Source of the DNA: Adiantum capillus-veneris
Taxonomy: Eukaryota; Streptophyta; Polypodiopsida; Polypodiales; Pteridaceae
DNA: 64,000 nucleotides
NCBI GenBank assembly: GCA_014529385.2
Contig: CM043958.1
Coordinates: forward strand, 89,234,025 to 89,298,024
Direction: 5' to 3'
How positions within the stretch are numbered: the stretch's first letter is position 1; each line of letters opens with the position of its first letter. Positions 35,985 to 47,949 of the stretch are shown piece after piece. The notes beneath the pieces are model-generated. The model was not told the DNA's origin and ran no database searches. It worked only from the letters and a program-made list of their open reading frames with translations. The position numbers were made by a program, and so were the translations under genes.

Positions 35985-37221
35985 ATAGATTTTGTAAAAA
36001 TGCTGCTCGTGTCTAATAGTGTAAAAGTTGGCTGACAAAGGCAACATTTTTGAGGCTTAGTAAAAAATGTACTTGTTCACAAAAATAAAATAAAATTGTG
36101 GAATCGCAAAACATTGTCCTCCCCCTACCTGCGAATGCTCTCATTATTGACTATCAACCTATCAACTTGAAGAAAACAAGGTATTGATAAGGGAGGATCT
36201 GCACGAGAGGGGGTGGAACCCCAACCCGTTGTCATCAGCAAACGAAGCTTAGGAGGCTCAATTTTGATAGAGTTGGTAAACAAGCTGGCTACCCCACTTT
36301 GTCTTGAAAAAAGCTCCTTCGTGCTGGCAATTGCCCGTATGCAACAAAAGTGATGACGAACGGTTGGGGTTCTACCCCTGTCGTGCGAATGCACCCTAAT
36401 GAAAGTATGGAAATTGGGTTTGAGGATGTCAATCAAGATGAAAAGGTGGCTAATGGCATTTTTTGGAGTGTATAGAAGAGGGCCCTACAAAAAGGGCGTT
36501 TTCAAATTGCCCTCATCCACTCGTGACCCTGTTCTCCTTGGATTCACACACGCACTCAGGGGCCAAAAAGCGACTAGGGTCCAACACTAGTAAAAGAATC
36601 AGGGAAGCTTTCTCCCCCCTCTCTCTCACACGCACACTCGCAAAGCAAAGGCCACGTCTGGCCTTTCGCGCTACCCACATGCGCATTTGCGTCCTGTCCG
36701 TCATACGCGAGCCAGCTATGACCTTTTATACCATCGCCGTGCCGCTAGCGCTTTCGAGTTTTCATGCCCTTCTGCGAGACCCCCGCACACAAGCACTTAC
36801 GGTCGCACACACACATCAGCTGGTTGCAGAACCTCTACCCCGTTTCCCATTTTACTGAAGGAGGTCTTTCATTTTGACGCTAACCCTGCAACCCTAATAT
36901 ATATGCAACCCTTCAATCTCCTGTCGAAGAGCTTTTAAGGTACCATGTTTATTTGTAAGTTGTGACAAGGCAGTGTCGCAGAGAGTTCAGCAGAGCTCTC
37001 TGTGAACGGTGGTGTTTACATTTCAAGAGCCAAAGCAGGAGCCACCTTCATCTGCAGATCCCCCTCTGTTCTTTATCGCTACCACCACATGATTGAATCA
37101 GTATTAGATAATTGCAGGATTTTGCTTGCAAGCCAGGACCACACAATTTTGTTTAGAGTCACCTGGCTTGCATTCTGGGATTTTGGGGTTAGTTCAAAAC
37201 GTTGCAGAGGCACTGGAATAA
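35985..37221 (+). promoter_or_regulatory. Upstream region of the host gene
   Basis: No repeat or domain is clear. A TATA-like run TAATATATATGC at 36896-36907 and a CAACCCTTC context lie about 0.3 kb before the first in-frame ATG of the gene at 37222. The open frame at 36463-36858 is CA-rich and looks non-coding. An untranslated first exon with an intron in this region is possible; I cannot define one. Confidence 0.4.
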
Positions 37222-39034
37222 TTGTGTAACGATTCTTATGCACATCAGAGCGCAGGAGTGACGTGCAAAGGTGGATCTGAGATGCATTGCGTCAAGATGC
37301 AGACTTCTGCAAACACGGCAATCGTATTAGACCCTTCACTTTCTCACCTTACAGATGCTCTGTGCTTCAAAGCTAGTTCAACAAATGGCCATGTTCTTCT
37401 CACTGCTGGTGACTCTTCAGGCAGAGAGAGCAAAGAAAAAATTAAGGGAACCAAGTCCTCATGGTTTCAAAGACTTAAGCCTCTTGATGACATGGTAGCA
37501 TCTGAAACCTCCAAAACAGAGAAAGGGCCTGCATCTTTTGATAGACTAGAGGAAGATGCTAGGAGCGTGCAGCCCGATCCTGTTTCACAAAACATTGGGA
37601 GCAAAACTCGCCCTAACTGGCAGGCTGAGTCCAGCCCAGCCTCAAAGCGTCAGAAAACAATTGAGGGAAAGGATTATGGTGGAGTGGAAAGTGCAATTGT
37701 TCAGGAAAAGACTGTGAAGAACGATGTAGGAAGGAGTATTGCATCTTCAGCAGCTGGTTCTTCAACAGAAATGGGATTTGGTCCATGGCTCAACCTTACT
37801 TTTGGTAGGAGATGTGAAACAGAAAAAACAAGTGCCATCTCTAAGAATGTTGTGGGTGCTCCTACAGCTGGACATGAATTTTTAAAGGAGGTTCAGGGGA
37901 ATTCGCACTTGCCTTTGAATGCATTGCCGGAGTGTTCACTTGGCATCACACAAGCAGAAGCAACTACTGCCCCTGTGCTATGCAAGCCTCCTTTGTCACC
38001 TATGCACGGCAAATTTGGGTTGCCTCCTAGGCCTCCTTGTCAAAAACTTTCAGGATTTCATTCTACAAGCAAGATAGCATCTTTAGCTTGTGGGCCGAAT
38101 AGAGGGATTTCTCATGAGCCGGCCATTGAAAATCAATCAACTGGGCAAACACAAACGATGTCTGCTACAGTAGTTCTCGATGTGCAAGATAGAGAATCAC
38201 CAAAACATGGGGAAGCTACATTTCTGAGAGTTGGGTCTTCTTTTAAAAGTCCAAAGATAGTGGAGGGAAGTATTTCTGGTTCAATGTGGCATAGCAAAGT
38301 GTTAACCGATTGTTTGCCATCTTCAACAAGGATGGACATTGGTGGTGTTTCTAGCAAACAGCAGCCCCGACTTACTGTATTTGAAAGAGGAAATACTAGT
38401 GTTACACCGGGCCAGCACATTGGGAGCTGTTTTGACATTGCAACTGGTAAAACTCTTGAAGATGGTGTCGGAGAGCCTGTTCGCCCAAATGTTTTCTCAA
38501 GCACTCGCGGCATGGATTTGCAGCTGAAAGTCACAGATTCTCGAACGGCAACTTCAAAGAGCGACTCTGTTACGCCAGCAGCAAGCTTGGAACTTTCAGA
38601 GTCTGTGTTGCAACAGTCACTTACAGCAGCAGATTCTCATTGCAGAAAAATGAAGGTTAATGAACAGGTTGTGAAGGCATCCACCTCTGCAACCTTACCA
38701 TGGGAGCTGTTTATAGAACCAGCTGGTGGTTCTATGAAAGCAAGGGAACAGTTTGTGGAAGTATATAACCGGGCACGTGATGAGCTGAAGAACCAGAGGC
38801 TGTTACAGAGTACAAGCAGGACTCTTGGTGGAGAGTTAGATGGTGGTCCAAAGCTCACATTAGGACCAGGTGGTGCTCCTTCTGAGGGTAGATCGGAAGG
38901 GCAGTCTTTCAGCCTTGAACAACATTCTTCAGGACCTACGAAGTCTCAAGGGAAGAATATGAATCTAGAACACGATGAGAGTTTGCCCCAATCGTCCATT
39001 CTGAAAGAGAAAAACGTAATGACTGCTGCTGAGA
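37222..39034 (+). CDS. Unrecognised plant nuclear-type protein, exon 1
   Basis: This is a long open exon (604 codons) without retroelement features, in a stretch of balanced composition. Start choice: first in-frame ATG at 37222; ATG 37282 is the alternative. The protein is Ser/Thr/Gly/Lys-rich and mostly disordered. Visible features are a basic cluster SPASKRQKTIEGKD (possible nuclear signal) near residue 140, GFGPWLNLTFGRR near 190, and a predicted helix MKAREQFVEVYNRARDELK near 500. The frame ends soon after at a stop in the intron. GAG A|GTAAGT at 39034/39035 is a strong donor, phase 1. I do not recognise the family. Confidence 0.75.
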
Positions 39035-39552
39035 GTAAGTACATTATTGCTTAACATTTTGACCGTTTTCTTTTTGACTCAGACAAGGATCAATTAATTT
39101 TTTTTGGTTGCAAACTGCTTTAAAAGTTATGGCTTATCTCATCGATGCAAATTGTAAGTATACACACTTCTGTGGGTGATTGTACATGAAAAGGTTGAGG
39201 AAATTGTCTCAAATGTTTTTTTAAGCCTTCTCCATCATGTAGTGATATGATTTTTATAGGGGTGGTTCAATCGGACAATCTACCTTTCAAACTTTTTGAT
39301 CTTGTATCCACTTCAAGGCCTGTTATAAAGCTAGATGGGTAATCTAGTATCAAGAGTGGACGTTGTTAATAGAAGAGCATATGCTACTCTGCTTCTTATT
39401 GGCCATGGTATGAGTGACGTTACATGATATCGTACTTTCTTTGTTACAAATATCAAATAAGGAGAGAGATGGATTAATATAAATTGACGTGGGTTGTGGG
39501 TATTTTTTGAGGCTACGTCATGCATGTGAGTTGTCACCCTGCATAGGGAACA

Positions 39553-39554
<2 letters not shown>

Positions 39555-39586
<32 letters not shown>

Positions 39587-39608
39587 CACACACACACACA
39601 CACACACA
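39555..39608. repeat. C-run followed by (CA)n
   Basis: About 30 C then about 12 CA units, close to the 3' end of the LINE. Confidence 0.9.
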
Positions 39609-39948
39609 AATCCCCTCGGCTGTACGAGTTGCAGGTTTATGTAGAGAACCAACGTTTTTGGATTCGTAGATTCTCTCTAGCATTTCTCGTCTACGCATCC
39701 TCTCTCTAGTGTTTTTGTATCTGGCTACGTTTTCCTCTCTGCAATCTTATCCCTCTCTAGCGGTATGCATGCTAAAATTTTCTACAAAAACCCTAATTTG
39801 TTGCTAAAAACCCTACTTTTCCAAAGTTGTCAGTGTGGTTGTGAAAATGTGTAGGGCTTGTTGAGAGGGTCAACTTTGACTTTTGCAACATTTCCAAACT
39901 CGCATTTGTTGAAGAGATTTTTAGACTGCTCTATATACAAACCTGCAC

Positions 39949-42173
39949 CTACTCTTGGGCATTGACGACGTGAGTAGGGATGTCATAGCTGTTGTCCAAG
40001 CTATGCATGATGAAGGTGATAATCTTATTCTTCCCATTTGGACAATCAACGAAGTTGAGGTCGCATATTGTCAAGTTTGGATCTTTGTACTTCTCATCTA
40101 CATACATACCATACAAAGTAGGAGATAGCAGGTATCCCCGCTTCACTTCGATAGTGGAGTGAACCAAGGCAGAAATCCTCTCGGGAGTGCGTACCTACCC
40201 CGCAATTGATCTGTATAAAGCCATAATTTCCCAAATGAGCTCTGGGTACCCCCATGACCTGCAGTCGCCGCATCAGTCTAGCATTGAGTACTGTATCAAA
40301 AGCTTTGCGAAAGTCCATGAAGCTACAATATATCCGTTCCCCATGACCTCCCCTCCTCAATAATGGCTCGTAGAGTCAGGATGTGATTAAGAGTAGAGAA
40401 ACCCTTTGTGAAATCTGCTTGTGTTGTTGCTCGTATACCCTATCTCTCTACCCATCTGCTCAAGTGCTGTTCGAGAATGGATGCGTATAACCATGCTTAT
40501 GTGTCGATCATAATAGTATGGTAGTTCTTAGGCTCCATAGGGTCTCCTGCCTATAGGATAGGCATGATAGTAGGCAAACTCGGATAGGCACGATAGTAGA
40601 CAAACTCTAAGTCTCAGGCGGCCCTTACACATAGCACGGTTGAACATCATAGCTAGAAGCTGTGCAAGCATATCTCTGGCATGAATAAAGTGCTCGGCCA
40701 CTAATCCCTCATGATCATAAGCTCTCCCATGCTTCATCCTGTCAATGGCTTTCCTTACCATCTCCGTTGTAAAGAAGACAAATGCATGTGGGCAAGGCTC
40801 TGGTGGATCCAATAGAGGTGGCTGCCTCGACAGTGTATATAGGGATGCTGCATATCGGGCCCACACCTCCAGAGAAGTAATAGCTAGAGCGGGAGAGGAT
40901 TCATGAAAAAGCGGTTTAGCCTCACCTGAATCGTGACTCAAAAATAACTTGTATAACTTTTGCTCAAGGCTAGCTAGAAAGGCCCTCTTCTTCCGACGAA
41001 CTAAACGCCGGAAGGCAATGTGTGACTGTCTACGAGTGATGACTCCTAGAGAAACCTCTCGTTGTAGTCGGGCTCTCAAATCTGTGCACTCCTCATCATA
41101 CCAACTGTTCTGGGGCTTAGTCCTAGAACGACATCCCTGCTTGGGCTGTATATGTGGATAAGCCTCCCTAGCTAGTAGCTGCATCCCGTAAAGTCTGTCA
41201 GAATATGGGTGAGCTCCTCCAAAGGTTGCCTTGGATTCTCTGTGCATAGGCGTCTATAAATCCTATCCATGTAAACAAAATCCGTCTTCGAAGTGTGAGT
41301 ATATCTTGTAGGACCTCCTGCTCGTGTCCTTTGAGATGTGGTGAATTGGAAGGAGATGTCCAGTGTCAAAAGAGCATGGTCCACTGCTACCTCAATGGGC
41401 CGGGGTCCAACTGTGAAGTCGTCAATATGGGAAAGAAAGGTGGGTGTGGCCATAACATAATCCACTGTGCTAGCCCCGTGACGATATAAACCCGACAATT
41501 GCTGGGAATCTTTGTAAGCTATTAAGTATGGCTAACCCATGTGCGGTGCCCATATCTAGCAAGTATCTCCCATACTCTGTACATTCTGTATCCTGTGATG
41601 GTCTGTCCAGCCTCATGTCTATGGTGTCCAACTCTCTCAACATCTCCTCCGATGTATCATAGAAGATTGTCTGATGGTTGTCCGTTCGGGCATTGTAGTC
41701 CTCCAGGAGAATGATGTCCCCATCCCTAGAGAACTCCCATATGTCATCATCCAGCACAGAGAAAGGAGACTCTCCTCTAGGTGACACATAGGTAGATGTA
41801 CTTGGAGCAAAGTAGCATATGGAAATATAAAGAAATCTACCCGTGTCAGCCTTCAATTCATCCACATGTACCTGGCACGGTCTATCAGAACAATATGTAC
41901 AAGCAAATGCAAATCTTCCCTGAAAAGAATTGCTAACCCACTCCCCCCCGTCGATCCTCTTCTCCCATGCTCAGATCTCGCATCTAATTGATGAGCCGTC
42001 TCCCATCTGTATCCAGTCACATGTGGCATCATCTGACTTGGGGCCTGGTGAGTCTGTGAATAGAACAAAGTATCTCTGCCTCTAAAGCTGTCCTCAAAGG
42101 CACCCACATCAATCTTGAGAGACCCATTGCAGTTCCACACTGCTATTTTAAGTTTGGTCCCATAGGTCTCCAA
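39949..42173 (-). pseudogene. LINE ORF2: endonuclease and partial reverse transcriptase
   Basis: The N-terminal block KIAVWNCNGSLKIDVGAF opens an exonuclease/endonuclease/phosphatase fold (41853-42173). DGDIILLEDYNARTDNH (41470-41865; usual GDFNAR) and STVDYVMATP plus VDHALLTLDI (41172-41498) are further endonuclease motifs. The basic linker and N-terminal RT region are at 40528-41247 (AIDRMKHGRAYDHEGLVAEHF). RT motif A is at about 40310 (CSFMDFRKAFDTV), and VKRGYLLSPTLYGMYVDE is near 40100-40150. The YADD palm motif and everything after are missing. There are several frameshifts and a 27-bp duplication near 40555-40610. Confidence 0.85.
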
Positions 42174-42458
42174 CCGTCATGTGGAGCGTCGCTCCATAAT
42201 GACCACCTTCCCTTCTCTATAGAAGGCTATCTTTCCTTTTTCCCTTGCCACCCTAATCTCTGGCATTACTTCCTGCATGTGGGCAAGCTATGATAGAGTG
42301 AGGTCATCGCCAAGGAATATGCCGGTCTTCTTTAATGTGGGCCTTTTCTTCAAAAACTCTTTTCTTCGCCTCAATAGTGGGAAAGCGAGAGCATGTTGCT
42401 TCGATGTCTCTCCAACACCTCCACTTCTTTTACCGACTCTCCACGCCTTTGTGTGCAT

Positions 42459-42939
42459 TTATTTATCTATTCCCATCAACTCCATGAGCTCCCTTACTTC
42501 TTCCTCGACTTTATCTGGATCTTTTATACCGGTAGCTCTCACACCTTTCTTGGCGACCTCTATCCACTTCTCCGCTTCATCCATCTTTTTTTGCATCTTG
42601 GGTAAATACCTCCACCTATGTAGACGTCTTTGCTTCATGTTGCTTCTCATCCTCTTTGATCGCTAAACTTACTCCTTGATGACACAACTCTTTTTTAAGG
42701 GCCGATACCTCCCCTTTGAGCTTGTTGATCTCAGCCCGTATGTCCTCTTTCTCTACTTTCCATTGTTCCTCTTTGCTAGCTTGTTTTTGGAGGAAACCTG
42801 CCTTTTCCTCTTCCAACCTTCCATCTCCGTTTTCCACTCCTCCATCTCTTTTTCCATCTTTATGAGCCGTTTGTGTGTGAGCATGAAAGTCGCCTTCAAC
42901 ATCCAAGGGGGTTGTTTTGTTGTGTGGAGAAGCCATCAT
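42459..42939 (-). pseudogene. LINE ORF1-like coiled-coil protein
   Basis: From ATG at 42939 (minus) the frame reads MMASPHNKTTPLDVEGDF and then a highly charged coiled coil (EEKAGFLQKQASKEEQWKVEKEDIR region, EINKLKGEVSALKKEL). It continues after a frameshift near 42630 into KMDEAEKWIEVAKKGVRA and EEEVRELMELMG. Position immediately upstream of the endonuclease frame fits an ORF1 nucleic-acid chaperone, but no RNA-recognition or zinc-knuckle motif is visible. It could also be an unrelated coiled-coil fragment. Confidence 0.5.
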
Positions 42940-42947
42940 CTTGTGCG

Positions 42948-43070
<123 letters not shown>

Positions 43071-43654
43071 GGTCCCAAACCCCCCTCCAAGGGCAGTGGG
43101 CTGAGTATGCTGATGGCAAAACGCCGTGGATGTTGATGGTGGTACTGCTATCAAAAACACTAGAGCATGGTGTTGCTACTACAGACACTAGTCTTATGCT
43201 TGAGAAGTGACCCCTAGGGTCACTTATATATGGGAGTAAAGCTGCGTCGGACAATGCCAATGAAAATCCCACGATTTCTTAAAATGTCACTTATAAATGA
43301 GTCAATAAACTCGCCTATAAGAGGTGCTTCACATTCTGGTAAATATTAGGCCAGGTACCGATGTGCTGTATGGGAACACTTCCCAGTGCCACACCTAGCA
43401 GACACTGGCTGTGCTCATATGCAATCAAAGGGTATGCAGCTACTCTAAAGTTAAAGTGCTTGGACATGCATGTCTTGCGTAGGCTCACAAGGGTGCCAGA
43501 ACACTTCCTAGGCTGTCCTAAACCCTAGAATTAGGAGTTAGCTTGTCCACATGCACATAGGGTTAGTTGTGCACTTGACGTCAACTAATCTAAAGTCCTT
43601 AGACATGCACATCTTGTGTACAAGCTCACAAAGGTTCCATAACACTTCCTAGGA

Positions 43655-44034
43655 TGTGAGGATTAGTGTTGCTAATCCTATAATTAAGATTTAAAACTTT
43701 ATACGGAAGATCAAACTGAGACTCAAGAGACTGAATGTGTGTGTGATTGATTGAATCACTTAAAACTGAGTACAATAGGCTCCTTATATAGGGGACGAAG
43801 AGACACAAATGAAAAGACACGTCTCATAGTGAAGAGACACGACTTTAGACGTAAAGGCACATCCTTTCGGCGAAGAGCTGCAACCATTGGACGAAGAGTC
43901 GCAACCATAGAGCGAAGGGGTGTGACCAGTCGTCGAAGGAGTGTGGCTTTTGGCGAAGAGGCACGTCTTTTGGGCGATCGCATATCTGCAACTAGGAGTA
44001 GATGTAATACTGTTAACATAGCACAATCGTGACA
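43655..44034 (-). repeat. 3' LTR of element F
   Basis: A 380-bp terminal repeat lies at the left end of F. Outer flank TAGGA (43650-43654) equals the flank after the right LTR. Body: TGTGAGGATTAGTG...CAATCGTGACA in plus orientation. It contains degenerate internal repeats of 'CGAAGRG..ACG' (43790-43980). Confidence 0.9.
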
Positions 44035-44932
44035 TAGGATCCCATTTAAAATAAAAGCCCAGGGTAGTAGAAACTCCGGGAGAAGGAAATGTATTGTTGT
44101 AGTGCTTCTGCATCCAAAGCTCTTTCTGTTAAGTCCCATGTCATGGCACTATTATTGACCATGACTATTTTGCCAAATTGTAAATTGATCATATCTGCAA
44201 CTTGTCTCTTCTTTGTCAAAAGTATGAATATCACATCTACAACTTGATTAGTGCCTTTGTCAAAGTCATTTGTAACTTTGAGCTTTGTCCAATAAAAGAT
44301 TGAATTTGTATCTGCTTCAAGTGAAATTATTGGTAAACCGACTTGTGTTTTCTGTTGAGCGATGATCACTGGTTGGAAATTTGCAAGGTATTCCATTGGT
44401 TTGTCTGGAACAGTAAGGTCCTTCTGAAGGGATGTCGTAGACTGAGACTAAGTAATGCTTGAAGGTATATCCATGTGTAAAGGTTTATCCATAGAACAAG
44501 TTGTGTCCGAAAATTCAATTGCAGCAACTGAAGTCGTGTTGCAAGAGTATGCATCTGATTTATCCTTTGCACCGTTGAAGATAAGGACTGGTATCTTCAA
44601 GTTTGAAAATTTTTCATTCAACATAGCATCTGGTATCTATTCAGAGAGAGAGACTTTATTCTGCAAGGCCGGTGACGAGGCGCATTTTCCTACATAGATC
44701 ATGGTCGAAGAAAGGGTTATGTGCTTCTTGGTTGTCACACAAGAACTAGAATCTTTTGAATCTTCAGCTGTTTCAGCGAGTATTAAGGCTTCCAATTGAG
44801 AAGGGGGAGGTCGAGGGAGCTGTTGCCTCTTAGACCTCTGAAGGATCCTTTTGCACAAGGAAAGGATCAATAAATCTTTAATTGTACCACCATCAGACAA
44901 GAAAGACTTAAATGTAGGGCATGGCTCGTGAA

Positions 44933-45111
44933 CAGTGTGACATGAGACGTGTCGTGGTTTCGGTCGTTTTGAGGTTTCGAGGTTTTTAAACGTTTCGTTT
45001 CATAGTGTCAAAAACATGAAACAGGTTTCATAAATGACATTAAATTATATATTAATAATATATGATAAATATGTATATAATGTAGCACACATGACTTTAG
45101 ACTTTAATGTC

Positions 45112-45175
<64 letters not shown>

Positions 45176-45447
45176 GTGCTCACTGCTTAGAAGCGACTTC
45201 AAGCGAGCACGATCAAAGAGATGTTCAGTATTGATGAAAGTTAAAACACAGCCACTAGTTTCATGAATCATAACTGATGCATCATCGATTCATTTAGCAA
45301 AGTACTTCTATTGAACAAAGTTTCTGGAAAAAAAGCCCCAATTTTAAACATTTCATAAAAAATGCCTGTTCGTTTCATGCGTTTCGGCAAAACGTTTCAT
45401 AGGTTTCGGGGTTTCATCCGCATGAAACGCGTTTTTATGTCACACTG
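44933..45447. mobile_element. hAT-type MITE, 515 bp
   Basis: Perfect 11-bp terminal inverted repeats CAGTGTGACAT (44933-44943) and ATGTCACACTG (45437-45447) are flanked by an 8-bp target duplication CTCGTGAA (44925-44932 and 45448-45455). Sub-terminal regions are rich in GTTTC/GAAAC motifs. A (GA)n array sits at 45114-45174. There is no transposase frame. Eight-bp duplications plus CA-start TIRs are diagnostic of the hAT superfamily. Confidence 0.92.
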
Positions 45448-46802
45448 CTCGTGAAGGGGAACTCGTCCAACGTCGTGGCATTCACGACCGAGTACTCGAC
45501 TAGGGTCGGATACATGTGCCACTAAGTAAGCCCACCTTGATACGATTGATGATCCTTTCGAAGCTTCATATTGCTGCTTCTGTTGCTGTTAATTCCAATA
45601 AGAGGTTGGTTGCTTAGAACTGTAGCTTTTCCAAGAATATTCATGCTGAGACTTTTGCTGCTCGCACGAAGATACTTGTCTAGTTGTCTCTGAGAAACCA
45701 TGCTTTGGGTGAGAAAATTTCGGTTCCGAAGCCTTTGATATGAATGGTTCTTCTTGGTCGGCCACTGAAGATTTAGAAGAAGATGATGGATAAGTAGCAT
45801 GAATGGTCCGGGGAGTAGGGTGACTCCGTGAAGAGGGTTTTCGTCTGCATCTGCTCCAAGCAAGTGTGAAGTGATGTGAGGCTTGCGGAAAGTGTGGCCA
45901 TCTACTCCTCGATAAGAGTAAGGGCATCATCTTGTTGACCTTCTTCCTGAGGATTCGACATGGTAATGCCTCAAAGGGAATAACGAATAGGTGTAGGTTG
46001 CGGGTCGGGAATAGGTTTTGGGATAGGTGCTCCGTGAGCGGAAAGTGCTTATGGAGTCGGGGAATTTGGAATAATTAGGATCTTTGCGCTAGAGAATCTA
46101 GAATCACGAACACTTCATGTGTAGAGAAATTTACCCGTAATCGTGTACTGGTTTGCGTCGGCCATGTGTGCGAAATGTCTTGCGTAGAGAAGGTGCACAC
46201 AGAGCAAGCGTTGGAGGGAGAGGCAGCGTAAGTGTTTTCACATTGGGTTTAATTTTGGGGGAGAATGGCCAGCCAATCAAAGCATAGAGCCTTGGCTGAT
46301 TTTTTTAAAAATGAATCTCTGCTGGTGTCTTACGTGAAAACAGCCAGTGCAAATGTTCAAAACAGCCAGCGAAAAGTTTTTTTCAGCCCAGCAGATTTGA
46401 GACCATGGTTTGCAAAATTCTGCCCATCGTTGCTTGCAGATTTCATTCCTTTGGGGTGTGGGGAGAAGGGTGTCGCGAAGGGACACGCTGCCTCAGGAAA
46501 AGGTGTGAGCAAGGGAGCGATGCCGGGAAAGGGTGCGAGCACGGAAGCAAGAAAAGGCACATAACAAATCACCAACATTACGTGTTCACTGGTATGCCCG
46601 CACACACACTTCTGTCAGTGGTATGCCCGCACACACACATCGGTCTGCTATCTATTGCATCAAGAGGAGAATAAAACTAGATGTGAGTTACCTCATGCCT
46701 GCATGCACATGTGTCACCTTTCTTCTGTTTCCATACAACTCTGGGAAAGGGTAGCGGCGAGGGTGAGAGGCGCACAACCTTTGGGCCTCGGGAAAAAAAT
46801 TT

Positions 46803-46814
46803 GCTCTAATACCA
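46803..46814 (-). promoter_or_regulatory. Primer binding site of element F (variant)
   Basis: The minus strand reads TGGTATTAGAGC, one base different from the usual TGGTATCAGAGC, immediately inside the right LTR. This sets F's orientation as minus. Confidence 0.85.
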
Positions 46815-46815
46815 C

Positions 46816-47243
46816 TGTGATGATTAGTGTTGCTAATCTATAATTAAGATTTAAAACTTCATACGTAAGATCAAATTGAGACTCAAGAGACTGAATGTGT
46901 GTGTGATTGATTGAATCACTTAAAACTGAGTACAATAGGCTCCTTATATAGGAGACGAAGAGACACAAATGAAAAGACACGTCTCATGGTGAAGAGACAC
47001 GACTTTAGACGTAAAGACACATCCTTTCGGCGAAGAGCTGCAACCATTGGACGAAGAGTCGCAACCGTAGAGCGAAGGGGTGTGACCAGTCGTCGAAGGA
47101 GTGTGGCTTTTGGCGAAGAGGCACGTCTTTTGGGCGAAGGGTCGCTACCATCCAAGCGTAGGGGTCCTCCTTGGCATGGCACTTTTCGCGTATCTGCAAC
47201 TAGGAGTAGACGTAATACTGTTAACATAGTCACAATCGTGACA
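46816..47243 (-). repeat. 5' LTR of element F
   Basis: A 428-bp repeat is nearly identical to 43655-44034. It has an extra stretch of about 50 bp (around 47138-47195) absent in the other copy. It is followed by TAGGA (47244-47248). Confidence 0.92.
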
Positions 47244-47949
47244 TAGGATGTCCTAAACCCTTGTCCACATGCACATAGGGTTAGATGTGCACGTGACATT
47301 TCCATAGCAGCATGCTGGTATATTAAGTATTGATGCTTACCTGTCCGCCTTTTAGCTATTGTTTGTGGAGTTCTGTGATTAAAGACATTTTTGATTTGTT
47401 GCATGTGAATTCCTGTGATATCTGACTGTTGCGGGAGAGCATTGGCTTTTTGAATGTCACTTATCATTGTGCATTGTGCAAACACGGCTAGCGGAATTGA
47501 AGTAGGTTTATAAGCTGGAGTCTTGCTGCCTGGCATGTGTTTTGATCCGCGTGTTTAATGCAAGCATGATAATTGTAGAGTGGCTCTTGATTTTATGTAA
47601 ATGTTTTGAGGGTGTTTGTTGAGGCTTCTATCACTATATTGACATTAGTCACTTGAGTCAAATGCAAACATGATAGCGATAGTGGCTTGTGAATCGTGAT
47701 TTTATGTAATTTTCCTGGTCGACAGTTGCAGGACCACTTAACACTCTACTGATGTTAGTCACGGCAGTCTAATTTTGAAGTAATGAGTCGTACCTAGGGC
47801 GCCTTTTGATTTGTGTGTTAATGTTCTGAGAGAGCTTGTTGATCCTTAGGACCTGTATCTCTATATTAGTGGTAAGACATGCAAGTCTTAGTTTAAACAT
47901 TTCCTACTAGATGTGTCAAGCTCATCTGAATTGGTAGTTGTCTGTACAG

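Larger units (their letters stand above)
44035..46815 (-). mobile_element. Interior of LTR element F (non-autonomous)
   Basis: The 2.8-kb interior has only short broken frames. A gag-like start MADANQYTITGKFLYT near 46165 and a second frame from 45962 (MSNPQEEGQQDDALTL, then Ser/Gln-rich) are the best candidates. 44046-44396 encodes 116 residues that I cannot place. No reverse transcriptase, integrase or RNase H motif is visible, so it would need proteins supplied in trans. A hAT-type MITE is inserted at 44933-45447. The region just inside the 3' LTR (minus ...TTTAAATGGGATCC) may act as polypurine tract. Confidence 0.7.

Noticed and set aside
36463-36858. 131-codon frame upstream of the host gene as a separate gene
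   Set aside because: CA-rich, overlapping frames on both strands; more likely promoter or 5' untranslated sequence.
46265-46564. 99-codon plus-strand frame as a host gene inside the intron
   Set aside because: It lies in the leader region of element F on the opposite strand and has low-complexity Lys/Gly content.
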